The notes below the pieces were generated by a model. The model was not told the origin of the DNA. It saw nothing but the letters and a program-made list of their open reading frames with translations, and ran no database searches. This document shows, in pieces, positions 34,559-42,439 of a stretch of 64,000 nucleotides of DNA. The stretch lies in assembly GCF_030512175.1 (NCBI RefSeq), contig NZ_JAULBL010000002.1:1610149-1674148 (forward strand), in the 5' to 3' direction. The number at the start of each line of letters is the position of its first letter. Within the stretch, counting starts at the first letter, position 1. Origin of the DNA: Paeniglutamicibacter sulfureus (GTDB lineage: Bacteria > Actinomycetota > Actinomycetes > Actinomycetales > Micrococcaceae). A program made the translations under genes and the position numbers.

Positions 34559-34639
34559 CCCCCGGGGGCCGGCGGGCCACCGCCACGGCCGATGTCATGA
34601 AAGGCCCGGGGTGCCCGCCGAACCGGTTAGGATGGTGGC

Positions 34640-34756
34640 ATGAACGAATACCTTGGACTCGAAATCTTCTTCCTCTCGCTGCTGACCCTGGCGGGCCTGG
34701 GCATGGCCGGCTTCGCCGGACTCGTCGTGGCGCGCCTCTTCAAGGGCCAGAAGTAA
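34640..34756 (+). CDS. 38-aa membrane peptide
   Basis: A short frame reading MNEYLGLEIFFLSLLTLAG followed by LGMAGFAGLVVARLFKGQK: an acidic N-terminus, one hydrophobic helix of about 26 residues and a basic C-terminus, as in bacterial single-pass small proteins. TAGGAT (34628-34633) ends 6 nt before the ATG, the leaderless pattern seen elsewhere here; AGGA in the same place could alternatively be a ribosome-binding site. The stop is 28 nt before the nitrobindin-like gene. No family recognised. Confidence 0.7.
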   Translation: MNEYLGLEIFFLSLLTLAGLGMAGFAGLVVARLFKGQK

Positions 34757-34784
34757 AGAACAAACAGCACTAGGAAGCGCGCGC

Positions 34785-35384
34785 ATGGCAATCGAGATTC
34801 CCACCGACCTGACCCCCGAACTGGTGCCGCTGTCGTGGCTGATCGGGACCTGGGAAGGCACCGGCCGCCTGGGCGCCGGCGAGGCGGACGACGAATTCTT
34901 CTTCCAGCGCGTGAGCTTCACCCAGAACGGCCTGCCGTTCCTGGAATACAGGTCGGAATCCTGGATCACCGACGAGCAGGGCAACACGTTGCGTCCGCTC
35001 ACCGTTGAATCGGGATTCTGGTCCCTGGAGCGTCCCATGGTGGACGCCGACCTGGGACCCGGAATGACCCCCGGCGATGTTGTTCCCGCCCTGCGCTCGG
35101 CCCAAGACGTTGAGGACTTGCGCACCGACGAGGGCGGGTTCAAGATCCAGGTCGACATCGCGCACCCCGGGGCGATCTGCGAACTGTATTACGGCGTCAT
35201 CAAGGGCCCGCAAATCCAGCTGGCCACCGACCTGGTGATGCGCGGAACCAACGCCAAGGACTACGCCTCGGCCACCCGGATCTACGGGCTGGTCAACGGG
35301 GACCTGTTCTGGCGCTGGGATGTATCCACCGGCGGCAACGACCTCAAGGCGCACGCCTCGGCCGCCCTCAAGAAACAGGGATGA
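34785..35384 (+). CDS. FABP/nitrobindin-like heme-binding beta-barrel protein
   Basis: 199 residues of the THAP4/nitrobindin (DUF1794) family. The signature GTWEGTG is at 21-27; the beta-barrel strands FLEYRSESWI, LRPLTVESGFWSL and IQLATDLVMRG follow, and the expected axial histidine lies near the C-terminus in LKAHASAALKK. Bacterial homologues bind heme and isomerise peroxynitrite to nitrate. Cytosolic. It overlaps ygfZ by the four bases ATGA, so the two are translated together; ygfZ concerns iron-sulfur repair, which fits an oxidative or nitrosative theme. Confidence 0.88.
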   Translation: MAIEIPTDLTPELVPLSWLIGTWEGTGRLGAGEADDEFFFQRVSFTQNGLPFLEYRSESWITDEQGNTLRPLTVESGFWSLERPMVDADLGPGMTPGDVVPALRSAQDVEDLRTDEGGFKIQVDIAHPGAICELYYGVIKGPQIQLATDLVMRGTNAKDYASATRIYGLVNGDLFWRWDVSTGGNDLKAHASAALKKQG

Positions 35385-36460
35385 CCACCATGGCGCTTTC
35401 GCCGTTGTTGACACGACCCGGCGCCGTCGCCGCGTCCGGGATCGATGAGGGCGTCGCCGCCCACTACGGGGAGCTGAACAAGGAGCAGCAGAAGCTGCTC
35501 GCCGGCACCGCGGTGGCCGACCTGTCCCACTTCGGGGTGGTGACGCTGTCCGGCGAAGACCGCCTCTCCTGGCTCAACACCCTCTCCAGCCAGTCCCTGA
35601 CCGGGCTTCGCGAGGGCCAAAGCACCCAGACGCTGCTGCTCACGGTGCAGGGCCGCATCGAGTTCGACATCCGCGTGCTCGCCGACGCCGACAAGCTCTG
35701 GCTGGTCGTCGAGCCCGGCCAGGCCGAGCCGCTGGCCGCGTTCCTGACGCGCATGCGCTTCATGCTGCGCGTGGAAATCACCGACGTCTCTGCGGACTAT
35801 GCCGTCGTGGGTGCCTGCGCAGCGCAGCCGGCCTTGGCGAAGTACCCGGTCTGGGTCGACCCGTGGCCCGGCGTCACCACCGGAGGCTACGCCTATTCGG
35901 AGCCCGAACACCCGGGGAACGAGCGCCCCTGGTACCTCTACCTGGTGCCCGCCGGCGAACTCGAAACGGCCGTGGCCGGTCTCCCGCTGGCCGGGATGCT
36001 CGCGGTGGAGGCGCTGCGCATCGCCGCCTGGCGCCCGCGCTTCGGCTTCGAGACCGATGAGAAGGCCATCCCGCACGAGCTGGACCTGATCCGCACCGCC
36101 GTGCACCTGGACAAGGGCTGCTACAAGGGCCAGGAAACCGTGGCCCGCGTGCACAACGTCGGGCGCCCGCCGCGCCGCCTGGTGTTCCTGCAGCTGGACG
36201 GCTCGATGCACACGCTACCGGCCGTGGGTTCCCCGGTGATGGTGGGGGAGAAGGTCGTCGGCTCACTGACCTCGGTGGCCACGCACTTCGAGGCAGGGCC
36301 CGTCGGGTTGGCGCTGATCAAGCGCAACATCGACACCGAACTCGAGCTGGAGGTCGTTGACGGCGAGGAGCGCTATGCGGCCAAGCAGGAAGTCATCGTG
36401 ACCCCCGAGGCCGGGCAGATCGCCGGCCGCTTCACCGGGTTCATCCGCCCGCCGCGCTAG
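35381..36460 (+). CDS. ygfZ: YgfZ/GcvT-domain folate-binding protein
   Basis: 359 residues. The family motif K-G-C-Y-x-G-Q-E appears in DKGCYKGQETVARVHN, with VADLSHFGVVTLSGEDRLSWLN at the N-terminus and RFGFETDEKAIPHELDL before the motif. YgfZ-type proteins use tetrahydrofolate and a reactive cysteine to help assemble or repair certain Fe-S enzymes. The start overlaps the preceding stop (ATGA); the frame offers MTTMALSP with a second ATG three codons later. A terminator follows. Confidence 0.92.
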   Translation: MTTMALSPLLTRPGAVAASGIDEGVAAHYGELNKEQQKLLAGTAVADLSHFGVVTLSGEDRLSWLNTLSSQSLTGLREGQSTQTLLLTVQGRIEFDIRVLADADKLWLVVEPGQAEPLAAFLTRMRFMLRVEITDVSADYAVVGACAAQPALAKYPVWVDPWPGVTTGGYAYSEPEHPGNERPWYLYLVPAGELETAVAGLPLAGMLAVEALRIAAWRPRFGFETDEKAIPHELDLIRTAVHLDKGCYKGQETVARVHNVGRPPRRLVFLQLDGSMHTLPAVGSPVMVGEKVVGSLTSVATHFEAGPVGLALIKRNIDTELELEVVDGEERYAAKQEVIVTPEAGQIAGRFTGFIRPPR

Positions 36461-36480
36461 AAAACACTCCGTGATGCAGG

Positions 36481-36511
36481 ACGCCCGGCCGGGGAATCGG
36501 CCGGGCGTTTT
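36481..36511 (+). terminator. Intrinsic terminator after ygfZ
   Basis: GCCCGGCC and GGCCGGGC flank a short loop, followed by GTTTTGC; the outer TGCA/TGCA lengthens the stem. Confidence 0.88.
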
Positions 36512-36640
36512 GCATGGACGAGCATGCACCAAAGCCCGGTGCGGTCCTTATATTCGTGGGGCAGGAAGCCTGCGGGGCAGTCCTCGGGCGTTCAGGCTGC
36601 GCTTTCCAACCGTTCACGTGGACCTCGTACCGTCGCCCGC

Positions 36641-38248
36641 ATGCCTTCTTTCACATTCGGGCGCGTTCTCGCCCTCGCCGCCGCGGCCGGCGCGCTGTCC
36701 CTTTCCTTCACTCCCGCTGCCCTTGCTGCCCCTACGGAAACACACGCCGGCGCGCAGGACGGCGCAAAAACCGCGTCCCCCGGAAAGGGGCAGGGCACGG
36801 GCGCCGGGCGGTGCCACGCACCGGGCCAACCGCCTGTCCCGTCGGAGGAAGGCACCCTGGCCTACTTCCAGGACGCCCATGAGTACAGCCCGCGCGAGCA
36901 CGCCGACGGCCACCGTGGCGGCATTGCCCTCCTTGCCACGGTTCTGGACCGCATCGAGGCCGCCAACGAGAACCCGGCGACGATCTTCGGCGGCGACATG
37001 GCCGGCGGCAGCCTGTTCGGCGGCGTCTACAAGGGGTTCCCGTTCGTGGAGGCGTTCAACGACCTTGGCGTGGACGCTGCAACCTTCGGCCAGCATGACT
37101 TCGACTTCGGGCTCCAGGCCGCGCTTGACCCGGTGAATGCCTCGGAATTCCCGTGGATTGCCTCCAATCTCGCCTACAAGGACGGCAGCGTGTTCCTGCC
37201 CGGCGCCGTGGCCGGAAGCGTGGAAGCCGGTGAGCTGAGCGTCGGGGTCATCGGCCTCACCGGATCGCTGCAGAACAGCTCCGCCAATGCCGAGCTCAAC
37301 CAGCGTCCCTACCTCGAGTCCACCCGGGCCGGAGTGAAACTGCTGCAGGAGCAGGACGTCGACGTCATCGTCGTCTCGGGCCAGATCGACCGGGCCGAAG
37401 GGCTCGAGCTCATGGCCCAGGTCCCCGAAATCCAGGTTCTCATGCGTGAGGAGAACAGCGGCTCGTCCCCGGCCGAGGCGCTCGAGCTGGGCAAGGAGCG
37501 CCTGATGGTCACCGGCATGGGCGACTACGGCGTGGTCGCCGAGATCGACATCGCCAAGGACCTCTGCGGCAACATCAGAACGGGCGCCGTCCTGCACGAC
37601 GTCGACGAATCGGTGGCCGAGGAGCCGTCGTGGGCGGCCAAGGCCGCCTTCTACGAGCAGGACATGGAAAAGCGTCTCGACGCAAGGATCGGGACGGCGA
37701 GAGGCGACTTTGGCCGCCGTGCCGCCGGCGAGCTGGCCGCCGATGCCTTCCGCGACTACTACCAGGCCGACCTCGGCTGGGCGAACGGCGGCGGCATCCG
37801 CGCCGAGATCGACGGCGGCGATCTCTCGCTGCGCGACCTGCACACCGTTTTCCCCTTCGGCAACCGGGCGATGCTCATCGAGGTCACCGGTCAACAGCTG
37901 ATCGAGGGCCTGAACCAGGGCGCCGACTCCAGTCCCGGCGGCTACGGGGGCTTCCCACGGGTATCGGGCTTCACCTACACCTACTCCGAATCGGACCCGG
38001 CCGGCCAGCGCATTGGTGAGGTTCTCCTTCAGGACGGGACACCTCTGGATCCGGGCGCCACCTACTCCTTGGCCATCACCAACTACGTGGCAACGAACGG
38101 CGGTGACGGAGTGACGGCCTTCCTGAACGCCCCGATCGCGGTGTCGGCGGACGAGGGCACCGCGGACGTGAGCGCGCTGTGGGCGTATGTTCAGAAGCTT
38201 GGCACCGTGACGCCGAACGACATCCCGAGGGCAACCGTTCTCCCGTAG
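36641..38248 (+). CDS. Exported 5'-nucleotidase-like protein with degenerate phosphoesterase motifs
   Basis: 535 residues from ATG 36641; TACCGT (36628-36633) lies 7 nt upstream. A signal peptide is clear (FGRVLALAAAAGALSLSFTPAALA, cut near residue 29). The metallophosphoesterase part keeps D78-x-H80 and GGD119, but GNH[E/D] reads GQHD (150-153), the SHxG motif reads SGQID (246-250), and the GHTH/GHSH site is MREENSG (268-274). The C-terminal 5'-nucleotidase domain is well kept: NGGGIRAEI, TVFPFGNRAMLIEVTG, GGFPRVSGFTYTY. It could have lost hydrolase activity or have an altered metal site. No cell-wall anchor is visible. Monocistronic. Confidence 0.85.
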   Translation: MPSFTFGRVLALAAAAGALSLSFTPAALAAPTETHAGAQDGAKTASPGKGQGTGAGRCHAPGQPPVPSEEGTLAYFQDAHEYSPREHADGHRGGIALLATVLDRIEAANENPATIFGGDMAGGSLFGGVYKGFPFVEAFNDLGVDAATFGQHDFDFGLQAALDPVNASEFPWIASNLAYKDGSVFLPGAVAGSVEAGELSVGVIGLTGSLQNSSANAELNQRPYLESTRAGVKLLQEQDVDVIVVSGQIDRAEGLELMAQVPEIQVLMREENSGSSPAEALELGKERLMVTGMGDYGVVAEIDIAKDLCGNIRTGAVLHDVDESVAEEPSWAAKAAFYEQDMEKRLDARIGTARGDFGRRAAGELAADAFRDYYQADLGWANGGGIRAEIDGGDLSLRDLHTVFPFGNRAMLIEVTGQQLIEGLNQGADSSPGGYGGFPRVSGFTYTYSESDPAGQRIGEVLLQDGTPLDPGATYSLAITNYVATNGGDGVTAFLNAPIAVSADEGTADVSALWAYVQKLGTVTPNDIPRATVLP

Positions 38249-38289
38249 CCCAACGCCGGAAGGCCCGCCGGGCGCCGGCGGATATGGCC

Positions 38290-39018
38290 TCAGGCCCCGT
38301 CGTGCAGTTTCAGGGACATCAGGGAACCGACCAGTTCGAATCCCAGCGAGGTGGCCAGGGCGTTGGCGGCGTCCTGCCCCTCCTTGATGCGCGCCTGCGG
38401 AATCAATCCCTCGCTCAAGGCGTCGTCCACCGCCAGCGCCGCGGCGTAGCGGCCCAATCCGTGGCCGCGCAAGTGCGGGTGCGTGAGCACCGTGGTGTCG
38501 GCCAGCAGCCCGCCCGGTGCCCAATAGCCGGCACCGGCAACGGGCTCGGAGCGCGTGTCGGAGAACAGCACGAAGCACTGGTCCCAGCCGCCGAGCTCGG
38601 TGCTCGCGGCGTCGTCGCGCGGGGTGCCTTCGCGCAGCTCCGCCAGGTCCTCCACGTCGGTGGAAACGGTGATGTTCTCCGAATCCACGATGTCGAAGGG
38701 CGAATCGAGGTACGTCAGCGCATCGACGCCCAGCGAGCGGATCGACGGGGCCAGGCCGGAGGCATGCAGCAGCCCCAGCAGCCCCCGGTCATCGACGAAG
38801 TGCTGGTCGGCGGCGCCGCGCAGCAGCGGCAGGAATTGCTCCGGGGCGCGCACCACCTGGTGGTCGCCCAGGTGCAGCACCTCGACGCGGTCGGTGCCGA
38901 TGGAGGGGACAAACAGGGACACCGGTGCGCGGTCGGGTTGCAGGGCGGAGTCGGGCACGGAAAACTCGCGGGCCCAGGACAGCGCGATGATGGCACGGGT
39001 GCCAAATTCAAGATTCAC
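38290..39018 (-). CDS. GNAT-family N-acetyltransferase
   Basis: About 242 residues. The C-terminal GNAT core is readable: CFVLFSDTRSEPVAGAGYWAPGGLLADTTVLTHPHLRGHGLGRYAAALAVDDAL, with the acetyl-CoA loop LRGHGLGR. The N-terminal half (VEVLHLGDHQVVRAPEQF) is a less conserved domain, so a two-lobed arrangement is possible. Start: GTG 39018, because TAGGCT ends 7 nt before it on this strand; the frame is open to 39069 without homology. Acceptor unknown. It converges with the nucleotidase-like gene 41 nt away. Confidence 0.78.
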   Translation of the reverse strand: MNLEFGTRAIIALSWAREFSVPDSALQPDRAPVSLFVPSIGTDRVEVLHLGDHQVVRAPEQFLPLLRGAADQHFVDDRGLLGLLHASGLAPSIRSLGVDALTYLDSPFDIVDSENITVSTDVEDLAELREGTPRDDAASTELGGWDQCFVLFSDTRSEPVAGAGYWAPGGLLADTTVLTHPHLRGHGLGRYAAALAVDDALSEGLIPQARIKEGQDAANALATSLGFELVGSLMSLKLHDGA

Positions 39019-39112
39019 GTGTTCGAGCCTAATGCAGGAGCGGGCAGCCAATGGCGTTCGGCGGCACAAACCCCCGGTGTGAGGCGGGCAGGCCCGGGCA
39101 TGGCGCAGCGGA

Positions 39113-40147
39113 TCAGCCGAAGAGGATCCGCGCCTCGTCGTAGCGGTCCTGCGGGACCCGCTTGAGGTTGTTCAGCGCTGCCTGGAACGGCACCCGGTTG
39201 ATCTTGGTGCCGCGCAGGGCGACCATCGACCCCCAGGCCTCGTCGGCCACCGAATCCACCGCCGCCATGCCCAGCCGCGTGGCCAGCACCCGGTCGAAGG
39301 CGCTGGGCACCCCGCCGCGCTGGATGTGCCCGAGCACCGTGGCGCGGGTCTCGATGCCGGTGGCGTCCTCGATGAAGGGTGCCAGCTGTTCGCCGATGCC
39401 GCCCAGGCGCGGGCGGCCGAAGGCGTCCAGCCCGCGCTCGGAGAACGCCCCGTCGGCGCCCTCGGGCACAAAGCCCTCGGCCACGACCACCAGCGGGGCG
39501 CGCCCGCGCTCGTGCGCCTCGCGCACCCAGGTGTAGATCTGTTCCATGGTGGTTGACTGCTCGGGGATCAGGATGGCGTGAGCGCCGGTGGCCATGCCCG
39601 CATGCATCGCCAGCCAGCCCACGTGCCGGCCCATGACCTCGGCGATCATGCAGCGGTGGTGGGATTCGCCGGTGGTGCGCAGCCTGTCGATGGCTTCCAC
39701 GGCGATCTGGTTGGCGGTGTCGAAGCCGAAGGTGTAGTCGGTGGCGTCCAGGTCGTTGTCGATGGTCTTGGGCACCCCCACGATCTTCAGCCCGGCGTCG
39801 GTGAGCCGCTTGGCCCCGGCCAGGGTGCCCTCGCCGCCGATGGCGATCAGCGCGTCCACGCCGAGGCGTTCGAGGGTGGCCTTGATGTTCGCCGCCCCGC
39901 CGTTTTCGCCCTCGAAGGCATTGGTGCGCGAGGTGCCCAGGATGGTGCCGCCCTGCTTGGAGATGCCGCGGACCGCGGTGCGGGGGAGTTCGACGACATC
40001 GCCGTCCTTGACCCCGCTCCAGCCGTCGCGGAAGCCCACGAACTCGTGGTCGTAGCTCTTGATGCCGTTCAGGACGGCTCCGCGGATGACGGCGTTCAAT
40101 CCGGGGCAGTCCCCGCCGCTGGTCATGATCCCGATGCGCATGCTCAC
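39113..40147 (-). CDS. pfkA: 6-phosphofructokinase, ATP-type
   Basis: 344 residues of the actinobacterial PFK group. The nucleotide loop MTSGGDCPGLNAVIRG, the GGEGT motif (104-108) and VPKTIDND (126-132) are intact. Glycine rather than aspartate at the fourth position of GGEGT points to ATP, not pyrophosphate, as phosphate donor. The catalytic aspartate lies in TIDND. It commits fructose 6-phosphate to glycolysis. The start is GTG 40147 (AAGGA 5 nt upstream) or ATG 40141. Monocistronic. Confidence 0.95.
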   Translation of the reverse strand: MSMRIGIMTSGGDCPGLNAVIRGAVLNGIKSYDHEFVGFRDGWSGVKDGDVVELPRTAVRGISKQGGTILGTSRTNAFEGENGGAANIKATLERLGVDALIAIGGEGTLAGAKRLTDAGLKIVGVPKTIDNDLDATDYTFGFDTANQIAVEAIDRLRTTGESHHRCMIAEVMGRHVGWLAMHAGMATGAHAILIPEQSTTMEQIYTWVREAHERGRAPLVVVAEGFVPEGADGAFSERGLDAFGRPRLGGIGEQLAPFIEDATGIETRATVLGHIQRGGVPSAFDRVLATRLGMAAVDSVADEAWGSMVALRGTKINRVPFQAALNNLKRVPQDRYDEARILFG

Positions 40148-40315
40148 TCAATTCCTTCGCTGCTCTACCACCGCGGCCGCGCAGTGCGGGACGGGGGTGT
40201 TTCCTGGCTTCCGGAGCGCGACGTTGAGCTCGCCAACAACCAGTCTAGCCACGGGACACTTGTGATCGCCAACACGGTGGGCAAAGTGCTACGCGCGCCC
40301 ACACCTGCGCACACG

Positions 40316-40359
40316 CCGACGCCCGCCGGCCCAGGTAAGGGGGGCGGCGGGCGTCGGCG
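40316..40359 (-). terminator. Hairpin downstream of the PspC gene
   Basis: GCCGACGCCCGCCG pairs with CGGCGGGCGTCGGC. There is no T run on either side, so factor-independent termination is uncertain. Confidence 0.6.
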
Positions 40360-40379
40360 GCGGCGGGAAGCGATCCCCG

Positions 40380-40643
40380 CTAGCGGACCTGGCGGACCAG
40401 CTTCTGCAGCACGATCGAATCGTCCTGCGCCGGGAGCAGCAGCCAGGCCACGACGTAGGCGCCGATGCCCAGGACCGGCAGCAGGAAGCTGAGCAGCAAC
40501 CCGATGCGCACCAGGGTGACATCCCAGCCGAACTTCTCGGAAATGCCGCCGGCGACGCCTGCGACCAGGCGCTTGGGGCCGCGGCGGAAGGGGATCGAGC
40601 GAAGGGAATTGAAAAAGGTGTCCATGGTGTCAAAGTCTTTCAT
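40380..40643 (-). CDS. PspC-domain membrane protein, 87 aa
   Basis: RSIPFRRGPKRLVAGVAGGISEKFGWDVTLVRIGLLLSFLLPVLGIGAYVVAWLLLP is a complete PspC domain: a basic amphipathic segment, GVAGGISEKFGWD and two membrane helices. PspC domains occur in envelope-stress systems. It is encoded just after the larger PspC/LiaF-like gene and its small neighbour, facing a sensor kinase that also has a PspC domain, so these genes probably form one signalling unit. Confidence 0.88.
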   Translation of the reverse strand: MKDFDTMDTFFNSLRSIPFRRGPKRLVAGVAGGISEKFGWDVTLVRIGLLLSFLLPVLGIGAYVVAWLLLPAQDDSIVLQKLVRQVR

Positions 40644-40694
40644 GCCGGAGCCGGAAATTGGCTGTGAAACGTGGGTGCGGTGAAACGGGGTGGA

Positions 40695-40922
40695 TCAGCT
40701 GGTGCGGCGAGCGGCCAGGATCCCGGCGACGATCAGGATCAGACCGGCGCCTCCCACCAGGGAAATGAAGAGCAACGGCGCGCTGATCTGGAAGTTCAAC
40801 AGCAGGCCGGCCAGCAAGGCAATGCCGATGGCCAGCAGGATCAGGCCGAAGACCAGGGTCCCGGTGGGGAATTGCGCGGCGGGTTCGCCGCTGCCGTGCT
40901 GTTGTTCCGTGTGCTGGCTCAT
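40695..40922 (-). CDS. Small membrane protein, 75 aa
   Basis: Two hydrophobic helices (TLVFGLILLAIGIALLAGLLL and LLFISLVGGAGLILIVAGILAA) after a hydrophilic N-terminus. The ATG overlaps the stop of the PspC/LiaF-like gene by four bases (ATGA), so it is translated with it. No family recognised; position places it in the same envelope-stress group. Confidence 0.8.
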   Translation of the reverse strand: MSQHTEQQHGSGEPAAQFPTGTLVFGLILLAIGIALLAGLLLNFQISAPLLFISLVGGAGLILIVAGILAARRTS

Positions 40923-42298
40923 GGTGCCACCTCCGCTTTCGCTACGTTGATTTCGATGCTGCTGAATGCCCCGTCGATGTCCAGGCGAAGCTCAGGGCCG
41001 CCGAGGCCCTCGTTGAGCACGGTGGAGCCGTCGCGGATTTCGGCGGTGCTGCCGTTGATGCTCAGCGAGCCGAAGGCCCCCTGGGAATCGATGACCACCG
41101 GGATGTTGTCCGGGACCGTCAGCTCCATCGAGGAGAAGACGTTGTCCAGTTTCACGGTGGTGTCGGAGGTGATGGTCGAGTAGGAGCGCAGGTCCAGCTC
41201 CCCGGAATTGAACACGTTGGTGGTGCCGTTGCCCTCGGTGGTGGTGATGCCCATGAAGCCGTTCATCGGCCCCGAATCACGCAGCGATCCGCCGCCCCAG
41301 AACAGGGACAAGACCAGTGCGACGATGCCGAAGCCCACCAGTGCCCCGCCGGTGCGCTGGTTCAGCGCCGCCCCGATCAAGCCCAGGGCGATGACGATCA
41401 GCGCGATGGCGAAGCCCACCGCGACGGCGTCGGCCGGCAACTCGAGCATGCCCAGGTGGGACAAGCCGGTGACCAGCGCGAAGAGCAACACCGCGAGTCC
41501 CAGTACGATGGTTGCCGCATAGCCGGGCAGCGCCTTGTGGCGTGGCGGCTTGGGGACCTTGGGCACGTGGGGTGGCAGCGGGGCCGGAGGCGGGGGCCCG
41601 AATCCGGCTGGCCCCGGGGAGGCAGCCTGGGGTGATGGCATTTTCATGGTGTGCTCCTGGGTGAATGGTCCGTATTCCCGCATGGTGCCGGGCAGCGGCG
41701 TGGTCGGTGCCCCGCCGGCGCTCCCGGCGGGATCCGTGGGGTCGTTGGCGGACGCGCCGGATGCGCCGGATCCGTCCGCGCCGCCGGGCTCGGCGGAAAC
41801 GCCGGGCTGGGCGACATTCCCGGGCTCGGTGCCCGGGCCTGCGGCGGATCGGCCGTCGGTGGGCCCGGATGATGCAGGGGTCCCGGGCTGTGGCGTGCCC
41901 CCGGCGAAGCTTTCTCGTCGGGAAAAGACCAGGAAGCCGATGCCCACGATCACCAGCAGCGTCCAGAAGCCGCCGTCCCACCAGCCGAAGAGTGCCGGGG
42001 AGCTGACGGCGCCGGCGATGAAGAAGAGCAGCGCCCCGCTCATCCCGCTGCTCCAGCGTCCCGCGATGGCCTCCTGCACGTGGATCCTGCCGTCGGTTCC
42101 GGGCATCAGCGCCCAGCCGACTCCGTAGACCAGCAGCCCCAGCCCTGCGACGAAGCACAGCGCCACCATGATGCCGCGCACCAGGACGGGGGAGATGCCA
42201 AAGCGCTGGGTGACCCCGGCGCAGACGCCGCCGACCCAGTGGTCCTCGCCGCGTTGCAGTCCCAGTTCCCTTACCCAGCGGAAAAACCCGTGTTCCAT
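40919..42298 (-). CDS. PspC protein with a LiaF-like C-terminal domain
   Basis: 459 residues from ATG 42298. The N-terminal PspC domain (DHWVGGVCAGVTQRFGISPVLVRGIM) is followed by several helices, a long Gly/Pro/Ala-rich cytoplasmic linker (about 130-260), more helices, and a C-terminal beta-rich region (TTVKLDNVFSSMELTVPDNIPVVIDSQGAFGSLSING) like the LiaF/cell-wall-antibiotic-response domain. LiaF proteins restrain a LiaS-type kinase; here a kinase with its own PspC domain is encoded divergently 141 nt away. A role in sensing envelope damage is inferred from that arrangement. Confidence 0.85.
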   Translation of the reverse strand: MEHGFFRWVRELGLQRGEDHWVGGVCAGVTQRFGISPVLVRGIMVALCFVAGLGLLVYGVGWALMPGTDGRIHVQEAIAGRWSSGMSGALLFFIAGAVSSPALFGWWDGGFWTLLVIVGIGFLVFSRRESFAGGTPQPGTPASSGPTDGRSAAGPGTEPGNVAQPGVSAEPGGADGSGASGASANDPTDPAGSAGGAPTTPLPGTMREYGPFTQEHTMKMPSPQAASPGPAGFGPPPPAPLPPHVPKVPKPPRHKALPGYAATIVLGLAVLLFALVTGLSHLGMLELPADAVAVGFAIALIVIALGLIGAALNQRTGGALVGFGIVALVLSLFWGGGSLRDSGPMNGFMGITTTEGNGTTNVFNSGELDLRSYSTITSDTTVKLDNVFSSMELTVPDNIPVVIDSQGAFGSLSINGSTAEIRDGSTVLNEGLGGPELRLDIDGAFSSIEINVAKAEVAP

Positions 42299-42439
42299 TG
42301 ATGCTTCTCTCATGCTTCAATCCTCGTGCCTGCCGGGGTGCCGCCGCTATGGGGGTCGCCCCTGATTGAACCCTGAGGCCAACCCCGGGAAAGGCGCCTG
42401 CGGGCCCCAACCGGCCCGCGGGCGTGCTTGGATGGACAT

